DNA from: Limonium bicolor
Taxonomy: Eukaryota; Streptophyta; Magnoliopsida; Caryophyllales; Plumbaginaceae
Assembly: GCA_023374045.1 (NCBI GenBank)
Contig: CM041776.1
Coordinates: 347,881,636-347,945,635, forward strand
Length of the DNA stretch: 64,000 nucleotides
Direction of reading: 5' to 3'
The notes beneath the pieces were generated by a model, which was given only the letters and a program-made list of their open reading frames with translations, made no database searches and was not told where the DNA came from. Each line of letters opens with the position of its first letter. Positions within the stretch are counted from its first letter, which is position 1. Below, piece by piece: positions 49,170 through 58,792 of the stretch. The position numbers and the translations under genes were made by a program.

Positions 49170-49663
49170 TTTAATATTTTATTTTTATATAGTTTATTAC
49201 CCTGCGCATAACACAATGCTTACAGAGATCACAAATTGCCATTCTGCGCACATTATATATACCAGATCGACCAAATAAAATGGTGAATTTTAACAGATGC
49301 AGCAGTAGTACTTTGTTTGCATTATATATACCAGCAAAGTGTAGTACCAATCAATTAAATGGTTCAAGCTCACAACTACACACACATTTGAAAAAAAAAG
49401 ATAGCTACAACTCATGACTTCTTCTGATCAATTTAGTGCTTTTAACACATGTGCTCCCTTGACAAAACTCAAGATCGGCTTGTGAATAAGTACATCATTG
49501 TATTGAGAAGAAATCATGAACAAGCTGCACGCGAGAATTATAAAAGCAATTAAGTACACCATTTAATTAAACTTATCCAAACATGCATAAATAGTTAAAT
49601 TACCAATTCAAACACATGCAAAACTTATAATACGTACCTAAGAAGAAATTTCCAATTAGCTAA
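49170..49663. other. K2 interior, no gene recognised
   Basis: AT-rich DNA between the subterminal repeats and the inverted repeat. It contains attatatataccagca-like phrases at about 49250 and 49320. No coding sequence is seen. Confidence 0.4.
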
Positions 49664-51187
49664 GAATGTGGGGCGGGATGTTACGGAAGGAATAATTAAG
49701 ATGAAAAGACAAGAAAGAAAAGGAGACAGTTGTTGGCTCTGTTGAAGATGAAGATACCGACGATCATGATGATTCTTCTACTGATACAAAAGAGACAGAA
49801 GAAGAAAATCATGGTACAAAAGAGACAGAGGCAGAAATAGATGAAAGGATGAATGAGAACTCAGAAACAGAGAGGTTGAATAAATTGGCTAAGAAGTTAA
49901 GTGAGGCTGCCACGAAGCAGAGTCCGGTGGTGATTACCGAATTACTGGCCCACTTCATGACCTTGAATGATGAAAACGGTTTTCTAGAAGAGTTGTATGA
50001 GGAGAAGAGGAAACTTAGTTGATTATATGGTGGCATGGGGGACTATATATGAAGATATAGTGGTACCAGATCGCCCGGTTGATGAGTTTCATGACTTATG
50101 GATGGAGATGGAGAAGCTAGGCACTTCTCCATCTTCAGTTTCGATTGGATTCGCATCTGTTTTCAGTTTTGAACATCAATAGGTCTGAGAAATCCTTAAA
50201 CACTTGGACATTAATGTCTCTGTAGATTGCATGCAGTCAATTGGAATACTAGCCGCACACTGTTGGTGTGGGGTGCATCGTATCTTTTAGAAAAACTAAA
50301 TGAAGGTCCATTGGCAATTAAAAAGATAGAGATACCCCTAAGAAGGATTCCCTCTAAGTTTGTTAAGGGTATTTAACAATTTCTACTATGGTTACAGTAT
50401 AACATAAAAACTGTCACTTATTGTGCATAAAAGCTGTCACTTATTGCTATCATTTGTTAAAGACCCTTAACAAACTCAGGGGGATCCTTCTTAGGGGGAA
50501 TCTCTCAGTCTTTTTAATTGCCAAGGGACCTTCATCTAGTTTTTTTAAAAGATATACGATGCAGTACCCCACACCAACAGTGTGTACGTGTACGTGGCTA
50601 GTATTCCAAATGACTGCATGCAATCTACAGACATTCATGTCCAAGTGTTTAAGGATTTCTCAGACTTATTGATGTTTAAAACTGAAAGAAGATGCAAATT
50701 AATTCAATCGAAACTGGAGAAGTGTCTAGCTTCTCCATCTCCATCTCCATCCATAAGTAATGAAACTCATCAACCGGGCGATCTGATACCACTTTATCTT
50801 CATATAGTCCCCCATGCACCATATAATCGACTAAGTTTCCTCTTCTACTCCTCATATAACTCTTCTAGAAAACCGTTTTCTTCATTCAAGGTCATGAAGT
50901 GGGCCAGTAATTCGTCAATCGCCACTGGACTCTGCTTCGTGGCAGCCTCACTTAACTTCTTAGCCAATTTTTCAACCTCTCTGTTCTGAGTTCTCATTCA
51001 TCCTTTCATCTGTTTCTGCCTCTGTCTCTTTTGTACTATGTTTTTCTTCTTCTGTCTCTTTTGTAACAGTAGAAGAATCATCATGATCGTCGGTACTTTC
51101 ATCTTCAACAGAGGCAGCAACTGTCTCCTTTTCTTTCTTGTCTCTTCATCTTAATTATTCCTTCCGTAACATCCAACCCCACATTCA
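49664..51187. repeat. Long inverted repeat inside K2 (arms about 716 and 734 bp, loop about 74 bp)
   Basis: Arm one is 49664-50379 and arm two is 50454-51187 in reverse complement. Landmarks match in order from the outer ends inward: gaatgtgggg, gatgttacggaaggaata, gacaagaaagaaaaggagac, gaaaacggttttctagaaga, cgcccggttgatgagtttca, and gttaaggg at the loop. Small differences are scattered along the arms. The loop contains a direct repeat of ctgtcacttattg. In arm one (plus) and arm two (minus) a frame is acidic and Lys/Glu-rich (KETEAEIDERMNENSE, then ELLAHFMTLN). It looks like a captured gene piece, which I cannot name. On the minus strand the frame seems to begin near 51305. Read-through transcription would give a near-perfect double-stranded RNA. 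Confidence 0.88.
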
Positions 51188-52234
51188 CACCGTTTTCATG
51201 TGCACCATCGGCCAAATTCGCCTGGCTTTTTATCCGATTTTCTCTGTGATGTTTCTGAAGATCAATACCACTCGGTCTCTGCTGATCTCGGTCAAACACA
51301 TTCACTGCATGCTGACCATAGCATTACTTATGGGTTGGTGTTCAAGTCATGGTAGTTAGAAAAACAATGTTTTGAGCTCTAAGTTACCACAGACTTCATA
51401 GTCAACTAGAATGCGGGTCCTACACGTGGACGAAGTGCGAAAGAGGATGTTTAAAAAAATTAACAAGGATCTCAAGTAATATGTGTTAGCTCTCTTTTGT
51501 ATTTTGGGATGAAAAGTTGTTGGTTAGTTTTGGAAGAAAATGGGACTAGAAAGGCTGTAAAAGGTTAGAAGGAAAAAAAATATCTGGATGTAAAAGCTAT
51601 GCTTGTTCGTGTAAGTGTTTGGAATGATTGTATGTGTACTATACAAAGTTTCAAGTTGACTTAGAGAATAGTTCAAGAATATAGTTTTAGCCTTAGCAAT
51701 CACTAGTAAGTGGTACGTTGTGGCGGTACGTAGCTCCCCAAATAGGAATTTGCAATAGTCTTCCGCTGTATTGTCCTGAATTTTTATAGGTCTGAAATTT
51801 GGGGGTGTTACAAGTTGCTCGTCTTCGTAATTAATACGCCATAGTCATCTAATATTTGCACCCTAGGTTATACTATAAGGATAGGCATATATATGTATAC
51901 TGTTCGCTTGCGCGCAAAATTAGCGAAAGAGAGGATCGATATCGACGCATATATGCATGTAATTCCTTCACCAGTTTGGGGTTTGCAGATTAGAAGAATA
52001 TTGAAGATGGCCGGGCGCAGTATCAGGAGAAAGAAGAAGAAGAGGCGTGCAGTGGCGGCGATGGTAGCGCGCAGATGGTGGTAATTTATCGTGGTCGATT
52101 AGATTGAGAAGAGAAGGCGAAGGGTTTCGCAGATAAGATGTGTAAAGGGCTCTCTAGTTCTTACAGCTGTGGGTAGTCGATTTGATTGATAGAGTGCAGA
52201 GAGCGCAGGATTTCGGGCGAAAAGAGTTTATAAT
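51188..52234. other. K2 interior right of the inverted repeat
   Basis: The minus-strand frame of arm two extends into 51105-51305 (starts MNVFDRDQQRPSGIDLQ), so the captured source continues beyond the repeated part. Another open frame at 51893-52084 ends in a Lys/Arg-rich run, and its reverse complement looks like a pyrimidine-rich leader. Neither is identified. Confidence 0.35.
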
Positions 52235-52510
52235 TTAGGTAACATAAAGAACGCTTCTTTTAAGAAGCGTTCTTTATGCTGAGCGAAATGTAACATAAAG
52301 AACGCTTCTTAACTGAAGCGTTCTTTATTTTATCGCGCCCAACGGCATAAAAAACTCTTCACCAAAGAAGCGTTCTTTATATGTTACATATAAAGAACGC
52401 TTATCCATAAAGCGTTGTTTTTTGTCTACAATAAAGAACGCTTCTAAAGAAAAGCTTTTTTTAAGATGTCCGCCTATGATAAAAAAACGATTGTAAATAT
52501 AACCGTTTTT
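52235..52510. repeat. K2 right subterminal repeats
   Basis: At least eight copies of aaagaacgcttct and agaagcgttcttta alternate in orientation, giving strong local hairpins. A transposase or TNPA-like binding role is inferred by analogy with En/Spm. Confidence 0.8.
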
Positions 52511-52775
52511 AAAAGAGTGTTGTTTATTCTTTTTTCAGTAGTGAAAATAGTAATGATACACGTTACATTGTCTTATAAAATATTTTAGGTTAAGTTGTCA
52601 AGGTAGATGAAATAATCATCCTTCAAAATGCTAGTCTATCCCACGCTTCACAATAATCTACCATTTGGAATATTTATTTTCCTCATTTAATTACATAATT
52701 TTCTTTAGGCATATACACATTAATCTTGAATAGTATATGTCTTAACTAAAAAGTTTAGGTTTTATAATTAAACTT

Positions 52776-52920
52776 CGTCAACATTTAAACCATTCCCAAG
52801 TCTCATGTCCTAAACATAATAAAAAAACCTAACTTTATTAAAATCAAAATCAGTATAGTATTATAAAATAGTAATGATACACATTAAATTGTGTTATAAA
52901 ACACTTAAAGTAAGGCATCT
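52776..52920 (+). repeat. Second copy of an H1 internal duplication, with the empty site of K2
   Basis: This block matches 13662-13735 joined to 52547 onward (shared ccattcc.aagtc, cctaaacataa, tagtaatgataca). Where K2 sits in copy one, copy two reads tattataaaatagtaatg with a single aaa. It is an internal control that proves the K2 ends and its aaa duplication. Confidence 0.8.
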
Positions 52921-53368
52921 ATAGTTCGTAGCAAAACATTCATGTGTGGGAAGGGTAACAACACAGTTTGTGAATGTTTTAATACAACAAGGCTTGAGAT
53001 GCTTGAAGATTGAAGATGTTCAATATTATACATATCATTTGTGAGTAATGAACACTTATTGGATGTCTAAATCTCCATTATGTGGCTTGGGTTTCAAGAT
53101 TATTTTTACGGTTAGAACAACTATAGTAGATTTAGATTTAACAAAACATTCAGGTGTATACGGTTCGGTTGATTCGGTTCGAGGATTCGGTTCGGGTGAA
53201 TTCGGTTTGGGTGGATTCGATTATACCAAATTTCGGTTTGATTCAGTTTTGGTTAGGTTCAGTTCGGATTTTCGGGTCACATTTCGAGTCACGCTATTCA
53301 GTTTAAGTTAGGGTTGGATCGGTTCGGTTTTTCTGGTTCGGGTCACCTTTTCCAGGTCTATTAACAAT

Positions 53369-55165
53369 GCCTTATTTAGTAATAATATGGAGTGTACTAT
53401 GTAATGGAGCATTTGGTGGTCTGCGGATAATGAAGATTCTTCTAGTGGCCTTGAGATATAATCAATTAGTTAGAAAATAATTTGTGATTAAGATTCTAAC
53501 AACGTGGTAATTATTGATGAAGCTAGAGGTGAATTTATGGAGGTTAGAGTAAAACTATGAATATATGTGAGGCTAGTTAGTTAGACAAGGTATATGGCCA
53601 CTGACGTGCTTGTTTCCCTTGTAGTTCTAGAGGTGTATACTAAAGTGATTGTCCATATTGAGCTTTTTGAAAAGTCTTGTGGTGAATATTTATAACATGA
53701 TGGTAGTTATGGTGGGCCTTATGCTAAGTTTCGAAGAGACCATGGTGTACTGATTTATTGAACCCTATTTTAGTACGTGTTTATACTAGAAATTCTTTGT
53801 GAATTCTCATAGCTTGTTATGAATGATTAACTATGTCATACTGTATAACAACACAAAGGGTGGTATTTATTTGAGCATTTGACGTTCGGGAATAATTTGG
53901 GAGTTGTAGATTTGATATAGGAATATTAAGTTGGTTAGAGAAAGGATTGGAATTACGATCCTTGTAACGTAGAGGTCGTTGCAGAAATTAGTGGTGAAAT
54001 TGTTGTGTTAGTCTTGTGAAACCTGTTATGAGTAGAGGATTGATAGGTTGACCTGGGTTTGATAGTAGCTTAAATTAGATGTTTTATTGATGATGTTTAA
54101 CTGTTATGAATTCATTCGATATTATCAACAAGGGAGGAATTAGAATTATTAACAGTATGATAAAGGATGAATTGATCTACCAGTTAAGCAATATATTGAG
54201 GAGTAAATTATGGGCTATAGATGGTTTCACAACTCATAGGCTATACAATTGTCATTGGTTATTATGGTGCCAATACGACTAACAATTTAATTGTATTGGG
54301 TTATAAGGATATGTGATTGCTCATTAAGAAAATTGTCTTCGGTCACCTGGTTGGTGTTAAGTTCATCTAAGGAGAATTGTTATAATAGGGGCTATAAGAA
54401 TTGTTGAAACATCTTTGTGAGACTAGGGATATTTGTGTTCTTTGGGATCTTAAAATTGCAATTGGAAGCTTAGGTACAATTTTGCTATGCGATACAAAAA
54501 TAATTTGTTTATTTTGGACTTATGGAAAATTATATTGAACTGAGAGCTAGATTAAATGATCAATTGTGAACCTTGGTTGAGTGTTCCTTATAGGATAGTC
54601 TATGAATATTGGTGGAAAAATATTGATCACCGAGAACTCAAGTTGGGGATCTAAGTGGTTATAATGACTTCATAATAACTTTGGCCGTAAAAAATAAAAA
54701 AAATAAAATGGGTAATAGAATTACATTGATTTCAAAGCTCCTCAGAAGACTTGATTGTGAGTGAACTTGTTGAAATGTGGATCGTGATTAGACGTTTGTG
54801 ATGTATAAGATATTTTATGCATTGATTATGAGTTTTGGGTATAAATATAAGCTTATGCTTAACTTTGGGGAAAGTGTCTTCCTTTAAATAGTTGTGGAGT
54901 ATGATCTTAGAATTCTCTTGGAAACTCCAGGTTGAGTATTGAATGTAAGAATAAGAACATGTTCCAACGGAGAAATGTAGGGGTACCTTTTAGGTTACGA
55001 GACACAAACTATGGGGACCTAGAAATAACACTTAGATTGGGAAGAATTTCTCTGAGGAAGTTAATAAAAGGTCTCAGAATGAACTTAATCTTTGGGCTTA
55101 TTCTTTAGTGGTTAAAAGATGAGTTGGAGATTGGTTCAAATAATTCTTTTAAACGTTGACTTACC
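53369..55165 (+). other. E1 internal region, middle part, no gene recognised
   Basis: Continuation of 11138-13055 after removal of H1. It has only short interrupted frames and no motif of gag or pol. Confidence 0.5.
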
Positions 55166-55170
55166 TTTGG

Positions 55171-56030
55171 TGTGACAGGCCAGCATACGGTTCGGTTAAT
55201 TCGGTTATAACCGAAAACCGAATTTTTTTTGGTTTTTTAACCGTTTTTTCATAACCGCTTTTTAAAATTTCAGTTTTCGTTAACCGAATTTTATTTCGGT
55301 TCGGTTTTCAGTTATTGAAAAGAATATTTCGGTTAACCGAATAACTGCAACTAATTCGATTTTTGGTTAAAAAATTCTAATTTTTAAATATATAAATATT
55401 AATGAAAATTGTAATTTTTCTTTTAAAAATTTCGGTTAACTGAATTTATTACGGTTAACTGCAACTAATTCGATTTTCGGTTAGGTTTTCGGTTATTAAG
55501 TAGAAAAAAATTCAATTTTCGGTTAATTCAGTTATAGCTGAAATAACCGACCTGGGTCTGGCTCTGATACCATCTGTGACAGCCCAGCCTAACCAGCCCA
55601 CATGTGTGATATTGTCCGCTTTGGCATGTAGACCGCACGGATTTGTTCCTGGGGTTTATTAACCCCAAAACGCGTCACACAAGGAAGCGGTATCCATGCA
55701 CCTATAAGGCACACTTTGTTCTCCTCTTCAACTGATGTGGGAGGAACACCCCGGGTGTTACACTCTACCCTCCTTAGGGAGCCCAGTGCCCTCACGGGCT
55801 CACCGGCACACCGACCTGGGTCTGGCTCAGATACCATATGTGACAGCCCATACTAACTAGCCCACATATGTGACATTGTCCGCTTTGGCACGCAGGCCAC
55901 ACAGATTTATTCTTGGGGTTTCCTAGCCCCAAAATGCGTCACACAAGGAAGGGGTATCCATGCACCTATAAGGCACACTTCGTTCTCCTTTCCAACCGAT
56001 GTGGGAGGAACACCACGCGCTGGTGTTACA
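55171..56030 (-). mobile_element. T1: TRIM (miniature LTR retrotransposon) with repeated LTRs, minus strand
   Basis: A perfect 5-bp duplication tttgg (55166-55170 and 56031-56035) flanks it. Two full LTRs (55575-55762, 188 bp; 55839-56030, 192 bp) both run from tgtgacagccca to gtgttaca. A third LTR start, tgtgacaggcc, lies at 55171 and is cut by other DNA. Between and before them is ctggctctgataccat or ctggctcagataccat, the reverse complement of a tRNA-iMet primer site, so the element is on the minus strand. It has no coding capacity. The arrangement LTR-internal-LTR-internal-LTR is a tandem TRIM array, probably formed by recombination. Confidence 0.82.
55186..55545. mobile_element. Unclassified AT-rich repeat inside T1
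   Basis: Dense ggttcggtt, cggttaac and ataaccgaa phrases in both orientations replace most of the first LTR of T1. Composition resembles hAT MITE subterminal DNA, but I could not find terminal repeats with a matching target duplication. Confidence 0.45.
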
Positions 56031-56035
56031 TTTGG

Positions 56036-56644
56036 TGCGTATTGAGTTGAGTTATTTATCATCCTCAATTAGGGGGGTGTCAAGGATTAAATCTTGACAC
56101 ATGAATGTTAAGGTGTTGGTTTTAATTGCTTGGAAGGCATGAGACATAGTAAGTGTTATATTATATGTGGATTTTGAAGTGGTAAAATATTATGGTAATT
56201 GGTAGATTGGTAGGATGTGAAACTAGTGGTATTGGAATTGTGTTATTAATGTGTTGTGATGATTATGGAATGGTCGAATTGGGTTGGACTTCGGTCCTAT
56301 GTGATTGATTGGTTTAAACTGCTTGGACTTAATTCTATATGATGATTGGTTATTGGCTGGACTTCGGTTTCATGTGATGGCATGGTTACCTAAGGGGCCG
56401 TGGACCTTGTAGTCCTTTGTCATACTACTGGTGTGCCAAGGGTATTTGTGAATATTATGAATTGAAATGGTTACCCAAGGGGGCGGGACCACGCAGTCCT
56501 TTGTTATGCGACCGGTGTGCCCGCGGATATTCATGGATAATTATTGATTCAATAGAGTCTTCTACTTTACTTTTCGCCACTGGTGGTTGGGAAGCTCTTA
56601 GGGGGCATGATCTTATATTAGATCCAGCTTCGGGGACAAAGCTT
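56036..56644 (+). other. E1 internal region, right end
   Basis: Non-coding. Contains two copies of a phrase with (g)gttaccyaagggg...agtcctttgt (about 56388-56422 and 56468-56502). One 88-codon frame at 56417-56683 runs into the LTR and has no recognised domain. Confidence 0.5.
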
Positions 56645-56661
56645 TCTTTTAGGGGGAGATA
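56645..56661 (+). promoter_or_regulatory. E1 polypurine tract
   Basis: tcttttagggggagata lies immediately before the 3' LTR, as expected for a plus-strand primer. Confidence 0.75.
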
Positions 56662-56662
56662 C

Positions 56663-58787
56663 AGAAATACCCATAAAAATTAAGTGATTCATATTTACCG
56701 TTAAATATTTTACAATTAAATATAGTCTTATAAATTTGGTTGATATCGAGAATAATGTTAAATGATTATCTTACTTAATTATGAGGAACATATAATATAA
56801 ATGAGTTATTATTATTTTATATATTTTAACGATGGCCTTATTAAGTGAGAGGATTTTGAAATAATGGTGATAAGGTAATTGATTGGTTTGGGGAATTATG
56901 ATAATAATTGGGGGCAAGGGGATAAGGGGATTGACCTAATTTATTCCTTTTCTTTTCCCCCTTCCTCAATCTCTTTTCCATGTCTCTTTCCTCTCCTAAC
57001 TGGCGCCTCCCCTCATCTCTTCATCCTCCTCAACTTCCTCCTTCTTCCACTTTACATTCCTTCCTCCATTAGTGTCGTCTCATATTAATTTGAAGGGTAA
57101 GTGTAATTATGTTAGTTGGGGTTTACAAGTTTTTGATTGGATTATATTTTGTTGGTGGATTTTTGAGAGTGTGTATATTAAATTTTAGATCTCGAGTTCA
57201 TTAATGGTGGATGCAATTGATTGTGGGTGATTGTCTCTTCTTGGCTGGACATGAACTCCAGGTAAACTATTGTGCTCATATTTTTGCCTACGTGGATTGT
57301 TATGATTTGGTGGTGGATTTAAAACCTAATTGGTGAATTGGTGATTTGGGAGTTAATTCCCCTAATTAATGTGAACTGGAGGATGTATGGTTTTGCAACC
57401 TAAAGGTTTAGTTTTGAGAATCTTAGAGGTTGGACTTTTGGATATTTTATGTTGAGGAAGCGATTAATCTTTTGGTATTGATTTGGGAGACTTTCATTGG
57501 GACGATTATATTGTTGGTACACACTAGTACCCCGTGTTATATTGTTGGTACACATGGTACCCCGTGATATATTTATTTATTTGAGCAGCGAACACTGAAC
57601 CACAGTTTATGCTCTGCAGATCTACTTCTATGCGGTCAATAGAACCCTTAGAAGGGTGTGCGCACTTAAGGACTTAGAGTGAGGTGAGATATTTGTTGCA
57701 GCTCCACTTGTGTGGGTGTCCGTCCGTGGATTATGTGATTGGTTACCGGTGAAAGCCCCCTCCTGGATTGATTGTTAAATGGTTGAATTGCTGGAAAATT
57801 GTTTCAGGAAAGATGAATTGTGTTGTATTTGTGTTTGTATATATATTTGTTCAAATGGTTTCCAAATAAAATGTAATTTACATTATAGGGCAGAGGTTTA
57901 CTCAGTTTTTCTGAATTGTGCTTATTGACTGAATTGAATATGGAGCGGTCCCTTCTTATGTGTGTTGTATGTTTTCTGATCGCAGGTAATGATAGCTATG
58001 ACTTTGGGGTTGGGATCACGTCGCCACGTAGTTGATAGCATTAGTTATGACCTTGTTGAACTTATTATGTTTAACTGTATCGTTTGAAGTATTTAATTTG
58101 GAATACATTAATGTTTTGGAGGTAGTAGAGGATTTGCCTTAGCACTCATGTGGATGAGTGTGGCGGTAATATCCTAGATCATTTTCGTAGCTATTTCTTG
58201 ACTAGTTTGATCGAATTGCTGAGAAGATTCCCTTGGTTTTGCTTTGATCTTAATATTTTAACATTATGGGTTGATAATGTGAACTTTCTCCATATGATTT
58301 TGAGCTTTTGGACCTGTCTGAACATCTGTCCGGAAGTGCAAGTTCGGACAGGTCCCGAACTAACCTTGGTTTTCTGTAGAATGGTGTGCCTGAACATCTG
58401 TCCAAACTTGCATGTTCGGACAGCATGCGAGGACGAGTTCAACGTGTAAGTCTCGGCATTGGTCCAAACTTGCATGTCCGGACCAATGTCCGGACCACGT
58501 AAGGTTGATTTTGTCAGAACTAGTGTCCGAACTTCAACGTTCGGACACATGTTCGGACTATCTTGGTTTCAACTCTCGGCTTATGTCCGAACTTCAAAGT
58601 CCGGACACAAGTTCAGACATTTACTTGGATCTTTCAGACCTCGTCTGAACATTCATGTTTGGACGCAAGGTCGGACAGACCTTAAATCATTGTTTTAAGA
58701 TTCGTTTGATCTCTGTTTTTCGATCTGTTTGTGGTGTTGTCCTAATCTCTCGTACTACCTTTTGGGGACAAAATCCGGGGTGTTACA
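56663..58787 (+). repeat. E1 3' LTR (2125 bp)
   Basis: Begins agaaataccc (expected tg is ag here) and ends ggggtgttaca. Colinear with the 5' LTR on both sides of M1 and keeps the single target site at 57867-57875 that M1 used in the sister copy. Confidence 0.87.
58310..58680 (+). repeat. Palindrome-rich block in E1 3' LTR
   Basis: Counterpart of 10650-10995. Clear units include gtccggaagtgcaagttcggac-like, gtccgaacttcaacgttcgg and gtccgaacttcaaagtccgg, each an imperfect palindrome of about 22 bases. Confidence 0.7.
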
Positions 58788-58792
58788 TAGCA

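Larger units (their letters stand above)
13736..52543. mobile_element. K2: second CACTA transposon, hosting Athila-like A1
   Basis: Ends read cactgctggaaaaaaa at 13736 and, inward from the right, cactactgaaaaaagaa at 52543; both continue with gaataaac. The 3-bp target duplication is aaa (13733-13735, 52544-52546). Subterminal arrays of aaagaacgctt and aagcgttcttta lie at both ends and also at 49050-49165, next to the A1 insertion. Without A1 it is about 3.7 kb. No transposase is seen; it carries a long inverted repeat. Its termini and subterminal motif differ from K1, so it belongs to another CACTA subfamily. Confidence 0.85.
13064..53360. mobile_element. H1: hAT-type DNA transposon, non-autonomous, hosting CACTA K2
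   Basis: A perfect 8-bp target duplication ttaacaat (13056-13063 and 53361-53368) flanks termini tagacctggcaattcgg on the left and, read inward, tagacctggaaaaggtg on the right. Eight-base duplications and TAG...TG-type ends are hAT hallmarks. Subterminal DNA is rich in ggttcgggt repeats at both ends. Net length without K2 is about 1.5 kb. No transposase is visible. A C-rich patch at 13489-13686 has an open frame with no recognisable product. H1 contains an internal tandem duplication, and K2 landed in its first copy. Confidence 0.88.
702..58787 (+). mobile_element. E1: outer LTR retrotransposon without recognisable genes, split by nested elements
   Basis: Two related LTRs (702-11118, itself interrupted, and 56663-58787) are in the same orientation. 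A tRNA-iMet-type primer binding site follows the first and a purine tract precedes the second. Target duplications are tagcg (697-701) and tagca (58788-58792), one mismatch. Subtracting the nested MULE, hAT and TRIM with their duplications leaves about 8.6 kb, with LTRs near 2.1 kb and an interior near 4.4 kb. No gag, protease, RT or integrase motif is readable in that interior, so it is either a non-autonomous large derivative (LARD-like) or too old to read. The first ~210 aligned LTR bases show about two dozen differences by eye, more than the LTRs of A1 or C1, which sit inside it or in its interior. It is the oldest layer of the nest. Confidence 0.8.

Noticed and set aside
51893..52084. Lys/Arg-rich 63-codon frame as a ribosomal-like protein
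   Set aside because: The basic run is the complement of a pyrimidine-rich tract; no domain match is recognisable.
55171..56030. Cassandra-type TRIM with a 5S-like promoter
   Set aside because: I could not read a 5S rRNA-like segment in the 190-bp LTRs; left as a generic TRIM.
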